Shown one piece after another: positions 32,789-39,585 of a stretch of DNA of 64,000 bases. Every line of letters begins with the position of its first letter. Position 1 is the stretch's first letter. Below the pieces are notes generated by a model. It was not told the origin of the DNA. It saw nothing but the letters and a program-made list of their open reading frames with translations, and made no database searches. The stretch spans positions 285,473 through 349,472 of the forward strand of contig NZ_LQCI01000014.1 in the NCBI RefSeq assembly GCF_001613935.1, written 5' to 3'. Source of the DNA: Amycolatopsis regifaucium. GTDB taxonomy: Bacteria; Actinomycetota; Actinomycetes; Mycobacteriales; Pseudonocardiaceae. The translations under genes and the position numbers were made by a program.

Positions 32789-33697
32789 ATGACCGAGGAA
32801 AACACTCCCGCGGGTGAAGAGACCGTGCGCGTCGAGGAGTTCGAGGCCGAGGGCCCGATCGAAATCGACGTGAGCGTGGCCATCGGCCGGGTGACCATCG
32901 AACTGACCGACGAGACCGGTGCCCACGCCGAGGTCCGCCGCGACGGCGGCGAGCAGCAGCCGTGGGTGGACGGGATGACGAGCCTGCTCAGCTGGGTCGG
33001 GGAACGCTTCGGCGACCAGCTCGGCGGTTCGCCGGGGACGTCGGCGGAGGACGCCGTGGCGCAGACACGGGTCGAGAAGGTCGGCAACCGGCTCGTCGTC
33101 CAGGCGCCGAAGGCCTGGCAACTGAAGAACGTCCCGCTCGCGGTGACCGTCCGGGCACCCGCCGGTTCGCATCTGGAGGTGCGGGCCGGGGCGGCCGACG
33201 TCACGGTGTCCGGGGTCGCCGGGCGAGCCGACGTCATGACCGGGGCGGGCAAGGTCGGCCTGGAGCGGGCCGACGGTTCGGCCATCGTCCGCACCGGCAC
33301 CGGCGACATCAAGCTCGGCGCGACGCAGTCCGGTTTGCAGCTGCGCACCGGCAGCGGCTCGGTCGAGGCGTCCTCGCTGGGCGGTTCGGCCACGATCGCG
33401 ACCGGTACGGGTGACGTCTGGCTCGGCGAGATCGCGGGCGAGGTACTGGCGCGCACCGGCAGTGGCGACCTTTCGGTGGCGGACGCCGCCTCCGGGGCGC
33501 TGGAGCTGACCACCGGGTCGGGCGCGGTCCGGGTGGCGATCCGCGGCGGCGTGCACGCCGAGGTCGACCTTTCGTCGACGACCGGTTCGGTCTCGAGCGA
33601 GCTGGAGGTCGCGGAAACCGCGCCTTCGGAGGTCTCGCTGAAGGTGCGGGCGCGGACCGGCACCGGCGACGCGGTGGTGACCAGCGCGGCCCGGTGA
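32789..33697 (+). CDS. DUF4097 beta-strand repeat protein
   Basis: The 302-residue protein is a run of short beta repeats (DVTVSGVAGRADVMTGAGKV, IVRTGTGDIKLGATQSG, LQLRTGSGSVEASSLGG and so on), the DUF4097 putative adhesin fold. No signal peptide or membrane segment is visible, so it is probably cytosolic, unlike many adhesins. It is cotranscribed with the RHH gene. The function is unknown. Confidence 0.82.
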   Translation: MTEENTPAGEETVRVEEFEAEGPIEIDVSVAIGRVTIELTDETGAHAEVRRDGGEQQPWVDGMTSLLSWVGERFGDQLGGSPGTSAEDAVAQTRVEKVGNRLVVQAPKAWQLKNVPLAVTVRAPAGSHLEVRAGAADVTVSGVAGRADVMTGAGKVGLERADGSAIVRTGTGDIKLGATQSGLQLRTGSGSVEASSLGGSATIATGTGDVWLGEIAGEVLARTGSGDLSVADAASGALELTTGSGAVRVAIRGGVHAEVDLSSTTGSVSSELEVAETAPSEVSLKVRARTGTGDAVVTSAAR

Positions 33698-33718
33698 GGC
33701 CGCTGACCGCAGGGGGAT

Positions 33719-33770
33719 CGAGGGACCTTTGCTCTCACTTTTCCACGGGGGTGGGAGCGAAGGTCCCTCG
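33719..33770. terminator. Terminator-like inverted repeat after the DUF4097 gene
   Basis: CGAGGGACCTTTGCTCTCAC (33719-33738) pairs with 33751-33770, with two G-U pairs. It lies 22 bp past the DUF4097 stop codon. Confidence 0.7.
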
Positions 33771-33804
33771 CTCACTTCGCGGAACCGGTTGCCGAGGTAA
33801 GCAG

Positions 33805-33861
33805 CCGCAATGAAGGGGCCTTTCATCGCAAAATTTGCGATGAAAGGCCCCTTCATTGCGG
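33805..33861. repeat. Family A inverted repeat, perfect 28-bp arms
   Basis: Arms 33805-33832 and 33834-33861 are exact reverse complements around a single base. Each arm contains ATGAAGGGGCCTTTCAT or its complement, itself a near-palindrome. The element sits between two convergent genes, 24 bp before the glycosylase stop codon. Confidence 0.9.
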
Positions 33862-33885
33862 AACGCGAGACACAGCGCGAGCAAC

Positions 33886-35106
33886 TCAGCGCACCAGCCG
33901 GGAAAGCACCGGAGCGAGGTCGCCCCGCTCCCCCACCGCGACCCCGTCCAGTCCCTGCCAGTCCGCCATCAGCCGCAGTTCGCCCGCCAGCTCGCTCGCG
34001 ACCCGCGCGACGTCCACCCCCGGCTCGGCGAAGGCGCCCTGAACGCGCAGCAGCCCAGCGGCGCGATCGGCTTTGAGGTCGACCCGGCCGACGAGTTCGC
34101 CGTCGAGCAGGAACGGGAACACGTAGTAGCCGTAGATCCGCTTCGGTTCGGGGACGTAGATCTCGATGCGGTAGAAGAAGTCGAAGATGCGCTCGGTACG
34201 GGCGCGTTCCCAGATCAGCGGGTCGAACGGCGAAAGCAGCGCGCGGCCGGTGACCGACCTCGGCGCCTTCGCCGCGACATGCCGGTACGCCACCGCCGGC
34301 CAGCCCTCCACGGTCACCGGCTCCAGCACGCCCGCCTCGACCAGTTCGGCCACCGCCCGTTTGCTGACGTCGGGGCCGAGCCGGTAGTAGTCCCGCAGAT
34401 CCGGTTCGGTGCCGATGCCCAGCGCGACGGCCGAGCGGGTGATCAGTTCGCGCGCGCCCTCCTCCGGGGTCACCTGCCGCGCCAGGATCTCCGGCGGGAC
34501 CACGCGTTCGGTCAGGTCGTACAGCCGCTCGAACGACCGGCGCGTGCCGGTCGTCAGCTGCCCCACGCCGAACAGCCATTCGCACGCCTTCTTGACCTCG
34601 GAACGCTCCCACCACGAGCCGGGTTTACGGCGCATGCCATCGTTCTCCAGCGCCCGCTCGATGCCGCCCGCGCCGATCGGTCCCTTCTCCTTGACCACGG
34701 CGAGGATGTCGTCCACCAGACCGGGCGTCTGCTCCAGCACCCGCGCGTAGTTCGTCCACCAGCCCATGCGTTTCGCGCCGGACCGCAGCAGTGGCCAGTC
34801 CGCCACCGGCAGCAGACTCGCCTCGTGTGCCCAGGATTCGACCAGCATCCGTGGCTTGCGCGTGGAATGGGACCAGGCCGCGTCGTCCACCAGCGTGGGC
34901 TCGTACGCGCCGAGCCGGGAGAACAGCGGCATGTAGTGCGCGCGGACCGCGACGTTCACCGAATCCAGCTGCAGCAACTGGATCCGCGACAGCACGCGCT
35001 GCAGATGCCGCCTGGTCGCCGGTCCGCTCGGCCGCGCGTCGGCGAACCCCTGCGCGGCCAAGGCGATCCGGCGCGCGACCGGCCCGCTGATGGTCGTAGT
35101 GCTCAT
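33886..35106 (-). CDS. HTH_42/YcaQ-type DNA glycosylase
   Basis: The 406-residue protein belongs to the winged-helix YcaQ/AlkX family, glycosylases that unhook interstrand crosslinks; a Streptomyces member protects against azinomycin. The QxD catalytic pair is present in LLQLDSVNVAVRAHYMPLFSRLG (about residues 43-65), and the C-terminal FYRIEIYVPEPKRIYGYYVFPFLLDGELVGRVDLKADR is the family signature. The ATG at 35106 is followed directly by conserved sequence. It is divergent from a GNAT gene. No antibiotic cluster is nearby, so it is probably a housekeeping copy. Confidence 0.88.
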   Translation of the reverse strand: MSTTTISGPVARRIALAAQGFADARPSGPATRRHLQRVLSRIQLLQLDSVNVAVRAHYMPLFSRLGAYEPTLVDDAAWSHSTRKPRMLVESWAHEASLLPVADWPLLRSGAKRMGWWTNYARVLEQTPGLVDDILAVVKEKGPIGAGGIERALENDGMRRKPGSWWERSEVKKACEWLFGVGQLTTGTRRSFERLYDLTERVVPPEILARQVTPEEGARELITRSAVALGIGTEPDLRDYYRLGPDVSKRAVAELVEAGVLEPVTVEGWPAVAYRHVAAKAPRSVTGRALLSPFDPLIWERARTERIFDFFYRIEIYVPEPKRIYGYYVFPFLLDGELVGRVDLKADRAAGLLRVQGAFAEPGVDVARVASELAGELRLMADWQGLDGVAVGERGDLAPVLSRLVR

Positions 35107-35152
35107 TGCCGGAATGGTGCCATCCACCACCGACAGTTTTCCGCGGCACCGA

Positions 35153-35158
35153 TAACCT
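35153..35158 (+). promoter_or_regulatory. Probable leaderless promoter -10 (TAACCT)
   Basis: TAACCT ends 7 nt before the ATG at 35166 without a ribosome binding site. Confidence 0.5.
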
Positions 35159-35165
35159 GCGCACC

Positions 35166-35726
35166 ATGGCCGTCGCCGAAGTCCGCCCCGCCGTCGTTTC
35201 CGACGCCGCCGAGATCGCCCGCATCCAACGCGATACCTGGCGAAGCGCCTACACGGAGTTGCTCGGCGAAGCGGCCGTCGCCGAACTCGACGCCGTGGAA
35301 CTCGAAAAGACCTGGGCCGAAACGATCGAATACCCGGGCACGCGTGTCTTCGTCGCCGTCGAAGGCGAGTTCACCGTCGGTTTCTGCGTCGCCGGCCGGG
35401 CTCCGGAGAGCGAGGTGGCCGCCGCGGACGGTTCGCTGCCCGACGACGCCGCGACGACGGCGCTCATCGCCTCACTCCTGGTCGAACCGCGCTGGGGACG
35501 GCGCGGGCACGCGGGACGGCTGCTGGCGAACGCGTCCGCGTGGCTGCGCGAGGAGGGCGCCACCCGCGGGATCAGCTGGGTGGCCCAGACCGATCACCCG
35601 TCACTGGGGTTCTTCCGCCGCGCGGGCTGGTCCCCCGACGGGACCGTCCGCATCCTCGACACGGGAAGCACGAGCGTGCGCGAAGTCCGGCTCACCGGCG
35701 GCCTCGACCTCGAGCTCGCGCCCTGA
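35166..35726 (+). CDS. GNAT acetyltransferase
   Basis: The 186-residue N-acetyltransferase has the motif A segment IASLLVEPRWGRRGHAGRLLANASAWLREEGA (about residues 100-131) and the late HPSLGFFRRAGWSPDG. N-terminal VRPAVVSDAAEIARIQRDTWRSAY is typical of the family. The acceptor is unknown. Its last 126 bp overlap the tail of the convergent GtrA gene. Confidence 0.85.
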   Translation: MAVAEVRPAVVSDAAEIARIQRDTWRSAYTELLGEAAVAELDAVELEKTWAETIEYPGTRVFVAVEGEFTVGFCVAGRAPESEVAAADGSLPDDAATTALIASLLVEPRWGRRGHAGRLLANASAWLREEGATRGISWVAQTDHPSLGFFRRAGWSPDGTVRILDTGSTSVREVRLTGGLDLELAP

Positions 35727-36200
35727 GTCCGCGAACACGACCCAGCGCATCACCGAGTACATGAAGACGCCTTCGCACGCCCCGGCGATGAGCCGGGAAA
35801 GGCGATAGTCGACGCCCAGCGCGGCCAGTCCCGCGCCGACGCCGAGCAGGAACGCCACATAGTTGACGACGATCGCGGCGACGTACAGCACCGCCTGCCT
35901 GCCCACGGGCGCGTGCGAGCGGAAGTTCATGCCGCGGTTCAGCACGAAGCTCAGCCCGAACGCGGTCGCGTACGCGAGCGTGATCGCCAGCCACACCGGC
36001 AGGCCGAGCCAGCCCCGGAGCAGGGTCAGCAGAATCAGGTCGATCCCGAAGGTGAACCCGTTGATGAGCGCGAAACCGAGGAAACTCGGCGCCACCAGCC
36101 GGGAGAGCCCGAAGGGGAGGCGCCGGACCACGGCCGCGCAGAAGTCGGCGAAGTGATCCGCGAACCCCTTGCCGCGGACCGCGTCGTGCACGTCGGCCAC
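35601..36200 (-). CDS. GtrA-family membrane protein
   Basis: The 199-residue protein has the four GtrA helices (FLGFALINGFTFGIDLILLTLL, LAITLAYATAFGLSFVLNRGMNF, AVLYVAAIVVNYVAFLLGVG and a fourth near YRLSRLIAGACEGVFMYSVMRWVVF), a family linked to flipping of lipid-linked sugars in cell-wall polysaccharide synthesis. After the usual end at RWVVF about 44 hydrophilic residues continue into sequence antisense to the GNAT gene. The GTG at 36200 follows CATGCT by 6 nt. Confidence 0.82.
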   Translation of the reverse strand: MADVHDAVRGKGFADHFADFCAAVVRRLPFGLSRLVAPSFLGFALINGFTFGIDLILLTLLRGWLGLPVWLAITLAYATAFGLSFVLNRGMNFRSHAPVGRQAVLYVAAIVVNYVAFLLGVGAGLAALGVDYRLSRLIAGACEGVFMYSVMRWVVFADSGRELEVEAAGEPDFAHARASRVEDADGPVGGPARAAEEPQ

Positions 36201-36206
36201 GGCTTC

Positions 36207-36212
36207 AGCATG
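36207..36212 (-). promoter_or_regulatory. Probable leaderless promoter -10 of the GtrA gene (CATGCT)
   Basis: On the minus strand CATGCT ends 6 nt before the GTG at 36200. Confidence 0.4.
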
Positions 36213-36350
36213 ACAGCGGCAGGTGGCCGCGAGCCGACGAACAGGTGATCTTCTGGGTGCGTCCGGGAAGCCGGGAACGGGGGTTGACCCCAGTGCGTCC
36301 TGGTTTTCAGCTGATAGCTTGGAGAGAACGAAGATAACGGGGAGGCAACG

Positions 36351-36872
36351 ATGGTGGGCTGGTTGCTCCTGTCGTTCGGTGTCGCCTTCGGCTCCGCGAT
36401 CCTTCCCATCGTCAGTGTCGAAATGTTCCTCATCGGCCTCTGCGCGAGCGAACCGACCTTGCCGTGGCTGCTGCTCGGCGCCGTCGTCGCCGCGGGTCAG
36501 GTGGGCGGGAAGACGCTCTACTACCTCGCCGCGCGCGGCAAGATCAAGCTGCCGAAACCACTGCACGACCGGCTGCACCGGGAACGGCCGCCCACACCGC
36601 GTCGCGAACGATGGCGGGCGCGGACCAAGAAGATGCGCGCCCGGCTCGACGCCCTTCGCGAACGCTGCCACCGCCACCCGCACTGGATGGCGGGTACCTA
36701 CGGCGTCAGTTCGGTCATCGGTCTGCCGCCGTACATGGCCACGAGCGTGCTGGCGGGCTTGGTGAACATGCCGCTGGCGAGCTTCCTCGCCACCGGGTTC
36801 GTGGGCCGCTGGCTGCGGTTCAGCCTGCTGGCCGCGTCACCGGCGTTGTTCGCGGGCTGGTTCCACTACTGA
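36351..36872 (+). CDS. VTT-domain-like (DedA-related) membrane protein
   Basis: The 173-residue protein has an N-terminal re-entrant-like segment (FGVAFGSAILPIVSVEMFLIGLCA), a second hydrophobic stretch with AGQVGGKTLYYLAARG, a basic loop (about 65-105) and a C-terminal pair of helices around VIGLPPYMATSVLAGLVNM. This order resembles DedA/VTT proteins, which move or scramble lipids, but it is short and assignment is tentative. GGGGAGG precedes the ATG. A family B repeat follows the stop codon. Confidence 0.65.
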   Translation: MVGWLLLSFGVAFGSAILPIVSVEMFLIGLCASEPTLPWLLLGAVVAAGQVGGKTLYYLAARGKIKLPKPLHDRLHRERPPTPRRERWRARTKKMRARLDALRERCHRHPHWMAGTYGVSSVIGLPPYMATSVLAGLVNMPLASFLATGFVGRWLRFSLLAASPALFAGWFHY

Positions 36873-36876
36873 CCGC

Positions 36877-36931
36877 CCGCATTTCGCCCTCTGAATGCGT
36901 GGGGCGAACGCGTTCAGTCCTCTAAGTGCGG
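36877..36931. repeat. Family B inverted repeat, diverged copy
   Basis: Left unit CCGCATTTCGCCCTCTGAAT (from 36877) and right unit CAGTCCTCTAAGTGCGG (36915-36931) carry the family B core (CGCATTT, CCTCT, ATGCGG), each able to fold on itself. It sits at the meeting point of two convergent genes, covering the last codons of the minus-strand TPR-like gene. Confidence 0.7.
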
Positions 36932-37371
36932 GAAGCGGCTTCGAGTTCCACAGCGCGGCGCATGGTCGCCCTGGCCCGCTTCCGGTCGCCGGCGATCTCG
37001 TAGGCGTAAGCGAGCCGGTACCAGACCCGCCAGTTCTCCTGATCCGCCTCGACCTCGGCGCGGCGTTCGTCGAACCAGGCGTCCGCGGCGTCGCGATCCA
37101 CCCGGCCGGATGGCCGCCGGGGCAGGTCGGACACGTCGGGCAGGCCGCCTTCTTCGTCCAGCCGCCGCGAAAGCCGCTGGATCTGGACGCCGGAGCGCCA
37201 GGTGGTGACGATGATCCAGACCCCGAGCAACGGCAGCAGCAGCACACCGACGCCGAAGAGCACCGGCACCGTCTCGCCGGTGCGCACCAACGCGATGCCC
37301 CGCCCCGCCAGCAGGACGACGTAGACGGCGAGCGCCGCCGTCATCACCAGCGCGAAGTTGCGGGCCCTCAC
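36922..37371 (-). CDS. Two-helix membrane protein with TPR-like C terminus
   Basis: The 149-residue protein has two membrane helices (ALVMTAALAVYVVLLAGRGIA and VPVLFGVGVLLLPLLGVWIIV) and a C-terminal repeat WYRLAYAYEIAGDRKRARATMRRAVEL that looks like one tetratricopeptide unit. The GTG at 37371 overlaps the dapB stop as GTGA. A membrane protein follows dapB in mycobacteria too (Rv2772c), so this is probably the conserved neighbour. The function is unknown. Confidence 0.8.
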   Translation of the reverse strand: MRARNFALVMTAALAVYVVLLAGRGIALVRTGETVPVLFGVGVLLLPLLGVWIIVTTWRSGVQIQRLSRRLDEEGGLPDVSDLPRRPSGRVDRDAADAWFDERRAEVEADQENWRVWYRLAYAYEIAGDRKRARATMRRAVELEAASRT

Positions 37372-38114
37372 AGGTCGAGGATGTTCTCGAGACCGACCGT
37401 CAGGCCGGGCCGCGTGCGCACCGAGCGCACGCCGAGCAGCACACCCGGCATGAACGAGGTGCGGTGCAGCGAGTCGTGCCGGATGGTCAGTGTTTCGCCC
37501 TCGCCGCCGAACAGGATCTCCTCGTGCGCCACCAGTCCGGGCAGCCGGACCGAGTGCACGCGGACGTCCTCGACGAGCGCGCCCCGGGCACCGTCCATTT
37601 CGGACGTCGTCGCGTCGTCGCCCGGTTCGAGTCCAGCCGCCGCGCGGGCCTCGCCGATCAGCCGCGCGGTGTGCGCCGCCGTTCCGGACGGGGCGTCGGC
37701 CTTGCGGTTGTGGTGCAGTTCGATGACCTCGGCGCAGTTGTAGAACCGCGCCGCCTGCTGGGCGAACCGCATGGCCAGCACCGCGCCGAGGGCGAAGTTC
37801 GGCGCGATGAGCACGCCGATCGACGGGTCGGCGGCGAGCCACGAACGCAGCTTCTCCAGCCGCTCCTCGCTGAAGCCGGTGGTGCCGACGACGGCGTGGA
37901 TCCCGTTGACCGTCAGGAATTCCAGGTTGTCCATCACCGCGTCGGGATGGGTGAAGTCGACGACGACCTCTGCCTGCTTGAGCACCGAGAAGTCGTCACC
38001 GGCGTCGAGCGCGGCGACGAGTTCCATGTCGTCGGCGCCGTTCACGGCACCGACCACTTCCTGGCCCATCCGGCCGCGTGCGCCCAGCACACCGACGCGA
38101 ATTCCAGCGGTCAT
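37368..38114 (-). CDS. dapB: 4-hydroxy-tetrahydrodipicolinate reductase
   Basis: The 248-residue enzyme reduces the DapA product with NAD(P)H in the lysine/diaminopimelate pathway. It has the nucleotide loop GVLGARGRMGQEV, VVDFTHPDA, VGTTGFSEER, the catalytic His pair in ELHHNRKADAPSGTA and the late FGGEGETLTIRHDSLHR. Its ATG overlaps the stop of the M16 peptidase gene (ATGA) and its own stop overlaps the next gene, so three genes are coupled. Confidence 0.97.
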   Translation of the reverse strand: MTAGIRVGVLGARGRMGQEVVGAVNGADDMELVAALDAGDDFSVLKQAEVVVDFTHPDAVMDNLEFLTVNGIHAVVGTTGFSEERLEKLRSWLAADPSIGVLIAPNFALGAVLAMRFAQQAARFYNCAEVIELHHNRKADAPSGTAAHTARLIGEARAAAGLEPGDDATTSEMDGARGALVEDVRVHSVRLPGLVAHEEILFGGEGETLTIRHDSLHRTSFMPGVLLGVRSVRTRPGLTVGLENILDL

Positions 38115-39478
38115 GATGCGATCACCTCGTGCAGATCGTCCGGCAGGTCGTCGGCGTGAGCGTACGGCCCGACCACCGCCGCCGCCGACACGCCACCAGG
38201 GCGGTGCAGCAGAGTGCGAGCGAGCGCACAGACCTCTTCGGTGGTGACGGCGTCGATCCGCGCCACCGTGTCGTCGACGCCGAGATACCGGCCGTAGTTC
38301 AGTTCGTTCTTGCCGATGCGCGACATCCGCGACGAGGTGTCCTCCAGGCCGAGCACGAGCCCGCCCCGCAACTGCCCCTTCGCGCGCGCGACCTCGGCTT
38401 CGCTCAGCCCGTCCTTGCCCACGAGTTCGAGCACCTCGCGGATCACGCCGGCGACCTCGCCGAGCTTCTCGGGCTGGCAGCCCGCGTACACGGCCATGTG
38501 CCCGGCGTCGGCGTAGCTCGCGATGGACGAATACACCTGGTACGCCAGCCCTCGCTTTTCGCGGACTTCCTGGAACAGGCGCGAACTCATCCCGCCACCG
38601 AGCGCGGCGTTGAGCACCGACTGCGCGAACCGCCGGTCGTCGTGCCGTGACAGCGACCGCAGGCCGAGCATGACGTGGGCCTGCTCGGTGTCGTCGGTGT
38701 GCAGGGCGAGCTTCGGCACCCTCGCGATCCGCGCGCGGCCCGACCGCGGCGGCACCGGAGTGGCCGTACCGGTCAGGCGGTCCCGCAAAGCCTTGCGCAC
38801 CAAGCGAAGCACCTGGCCGTGTTCGATGTTCCCGGCGACGGCGAGCACCATCCGCGGCAGGGTGTAGCGGCGCCGGTAGAACCCGCGCAGCGCCGACGCG
38901 GACATCTCCACGATGGACTTCTCGCTGCCGAGCACGGGGCGGCCCAGCGGGTGTTCGCCGAGAATCGCGCCGACGAACGTCTCGTGCAGCAGGTCCTCGG
39001 GGTCGTCGTCACGCATCGAGATCTCTTCGAGCACGACACTGCGCTCGGTCTCGACGTCGGAGTCCGTGCACAGCGCCTCGAACACGACATCGGTCACGAG
39101 GTCCATCGCGAGCGGCAGGTCCTCGTCGAGCACCTGCGCGTAGTAGCAGGTGTGCTCCTTCGCGGTGAACGCGTTGAACTCGCCGCCGACCGCGTCGATC
39201 TCCTCGGCGATCTGGGTGGCGTCACGGTTCGTGGTGCCCTTGAACAGCAGGTGTTCGAGGTAGTGCGCGGCGCCTTCGACCGACGACGGCTCGTCGCGCG
39301 ATCCCACGCCGACCCACAACCCGACCGTCACCGACCGGGACGCGGGCACGTGCTCGGTGATCACCCGGAGGCCACCGGCCAGGACGCTGCGCTTGACCAC
39401 CGCACCGTCCGAAGTGGACTCGAGCGTACGGGTGCTGCCGACGGGCTGCTCGTGCCCGGCTGTGCTTGATCGCGCCAA
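38111..39478 (-). CDS. M16-family zinc peptidase (PepR/processing protease type)
   Basis: The 455-residue protein has the inverted zinc motif HxxEH as HYLEH (His72, Glu75, His76) in GAAHYLEHLLFKGT, with the distal Glu in SVVLEEISMRDDDPED, and the C-terminal GGGMSSRLFQEVREKRGLAYQVYS of the inactive second half. pnp-M16-dapB order is the mycobacterial one (PepR). The start TTG at 39478 with AAGGGA upstream gives the usual length; the start is uncertain by a few codons. Confidence 0.92.
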   Translation of the reverse strand: MARSSTAGHEQPVGSTRTLESTSDGAVVKRSVLAGGLRVITEHVPASRSVTVGLWVGVGSRDEPSSVEGAAHYLEHLLFKGTTNRDATQIAEEIDAVGGEFNAFTAKEHTCYYAQVLDEDLPLAMDLVTDVVFEALCTDSDVETERSVVLEEISMRDDDPEDLLHETFVGAILGEHPLGRPVLGSEKSIVEMSASALRGFYRRRYTLPRMVLAVAGNIEHGQVLRLVRKALRDRLTGTATPVPPRSGRARIARVPKLALHTDDTEQAHVMLGLRSLSRHDDRRFAQSVLNAALGGGMSSRLFQEVREKRGLAYQVYSSIASYADAGHMAVYAGCQPEKLGEVAGVIREVLELVGKDGLSEAEVARAKGQLRGGLVLGLEDTSSRMSRIGKNELNYGRYLGVDDTVARIDAVTTEEVCALARTLLHRPGGVSAAAVVGPYAHADDLPDDLHEVIAS

Positions 39479-39498
39479 CGGATCCCTTACTCACAGGT

Positions 39499-39560
39499 CA
39501 GGAAAGGGCCGTTCAGGACCCGCTTTGGAGCGGCGGCGCGTCCCGAACGACCCTTTCCTG
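39499..39560 (-). terminator. Inverted repeat after pnp
   Basis: CAGGAAAGGGCCGTTCAGGAC, minus its last base, starts at 39499 and pairs with 39540-39560, with two G-U pairs. It begins 26 bp past the pnp stop codon and resembles family A in its GGAAAGGGCC core. Confidence 0.7.
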
Positions 39561-39585
39561 GCGTTTCACATCGATCTGGCCGGAC

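Noticed and set aside
32241..33861. HicAB-type toxin-antitoxin locus
   Set aside because: The RHH protein suggests HicB, but no HicA-like small double-stranded RNA-binding toxin is present on either side.
33886..35106. Self-resistance gene of an antibiotic cluster
   Set aside because: The YcaQ-type glycosylase can serve that role in producers, but the neighbouring genes are not biosynthetic.
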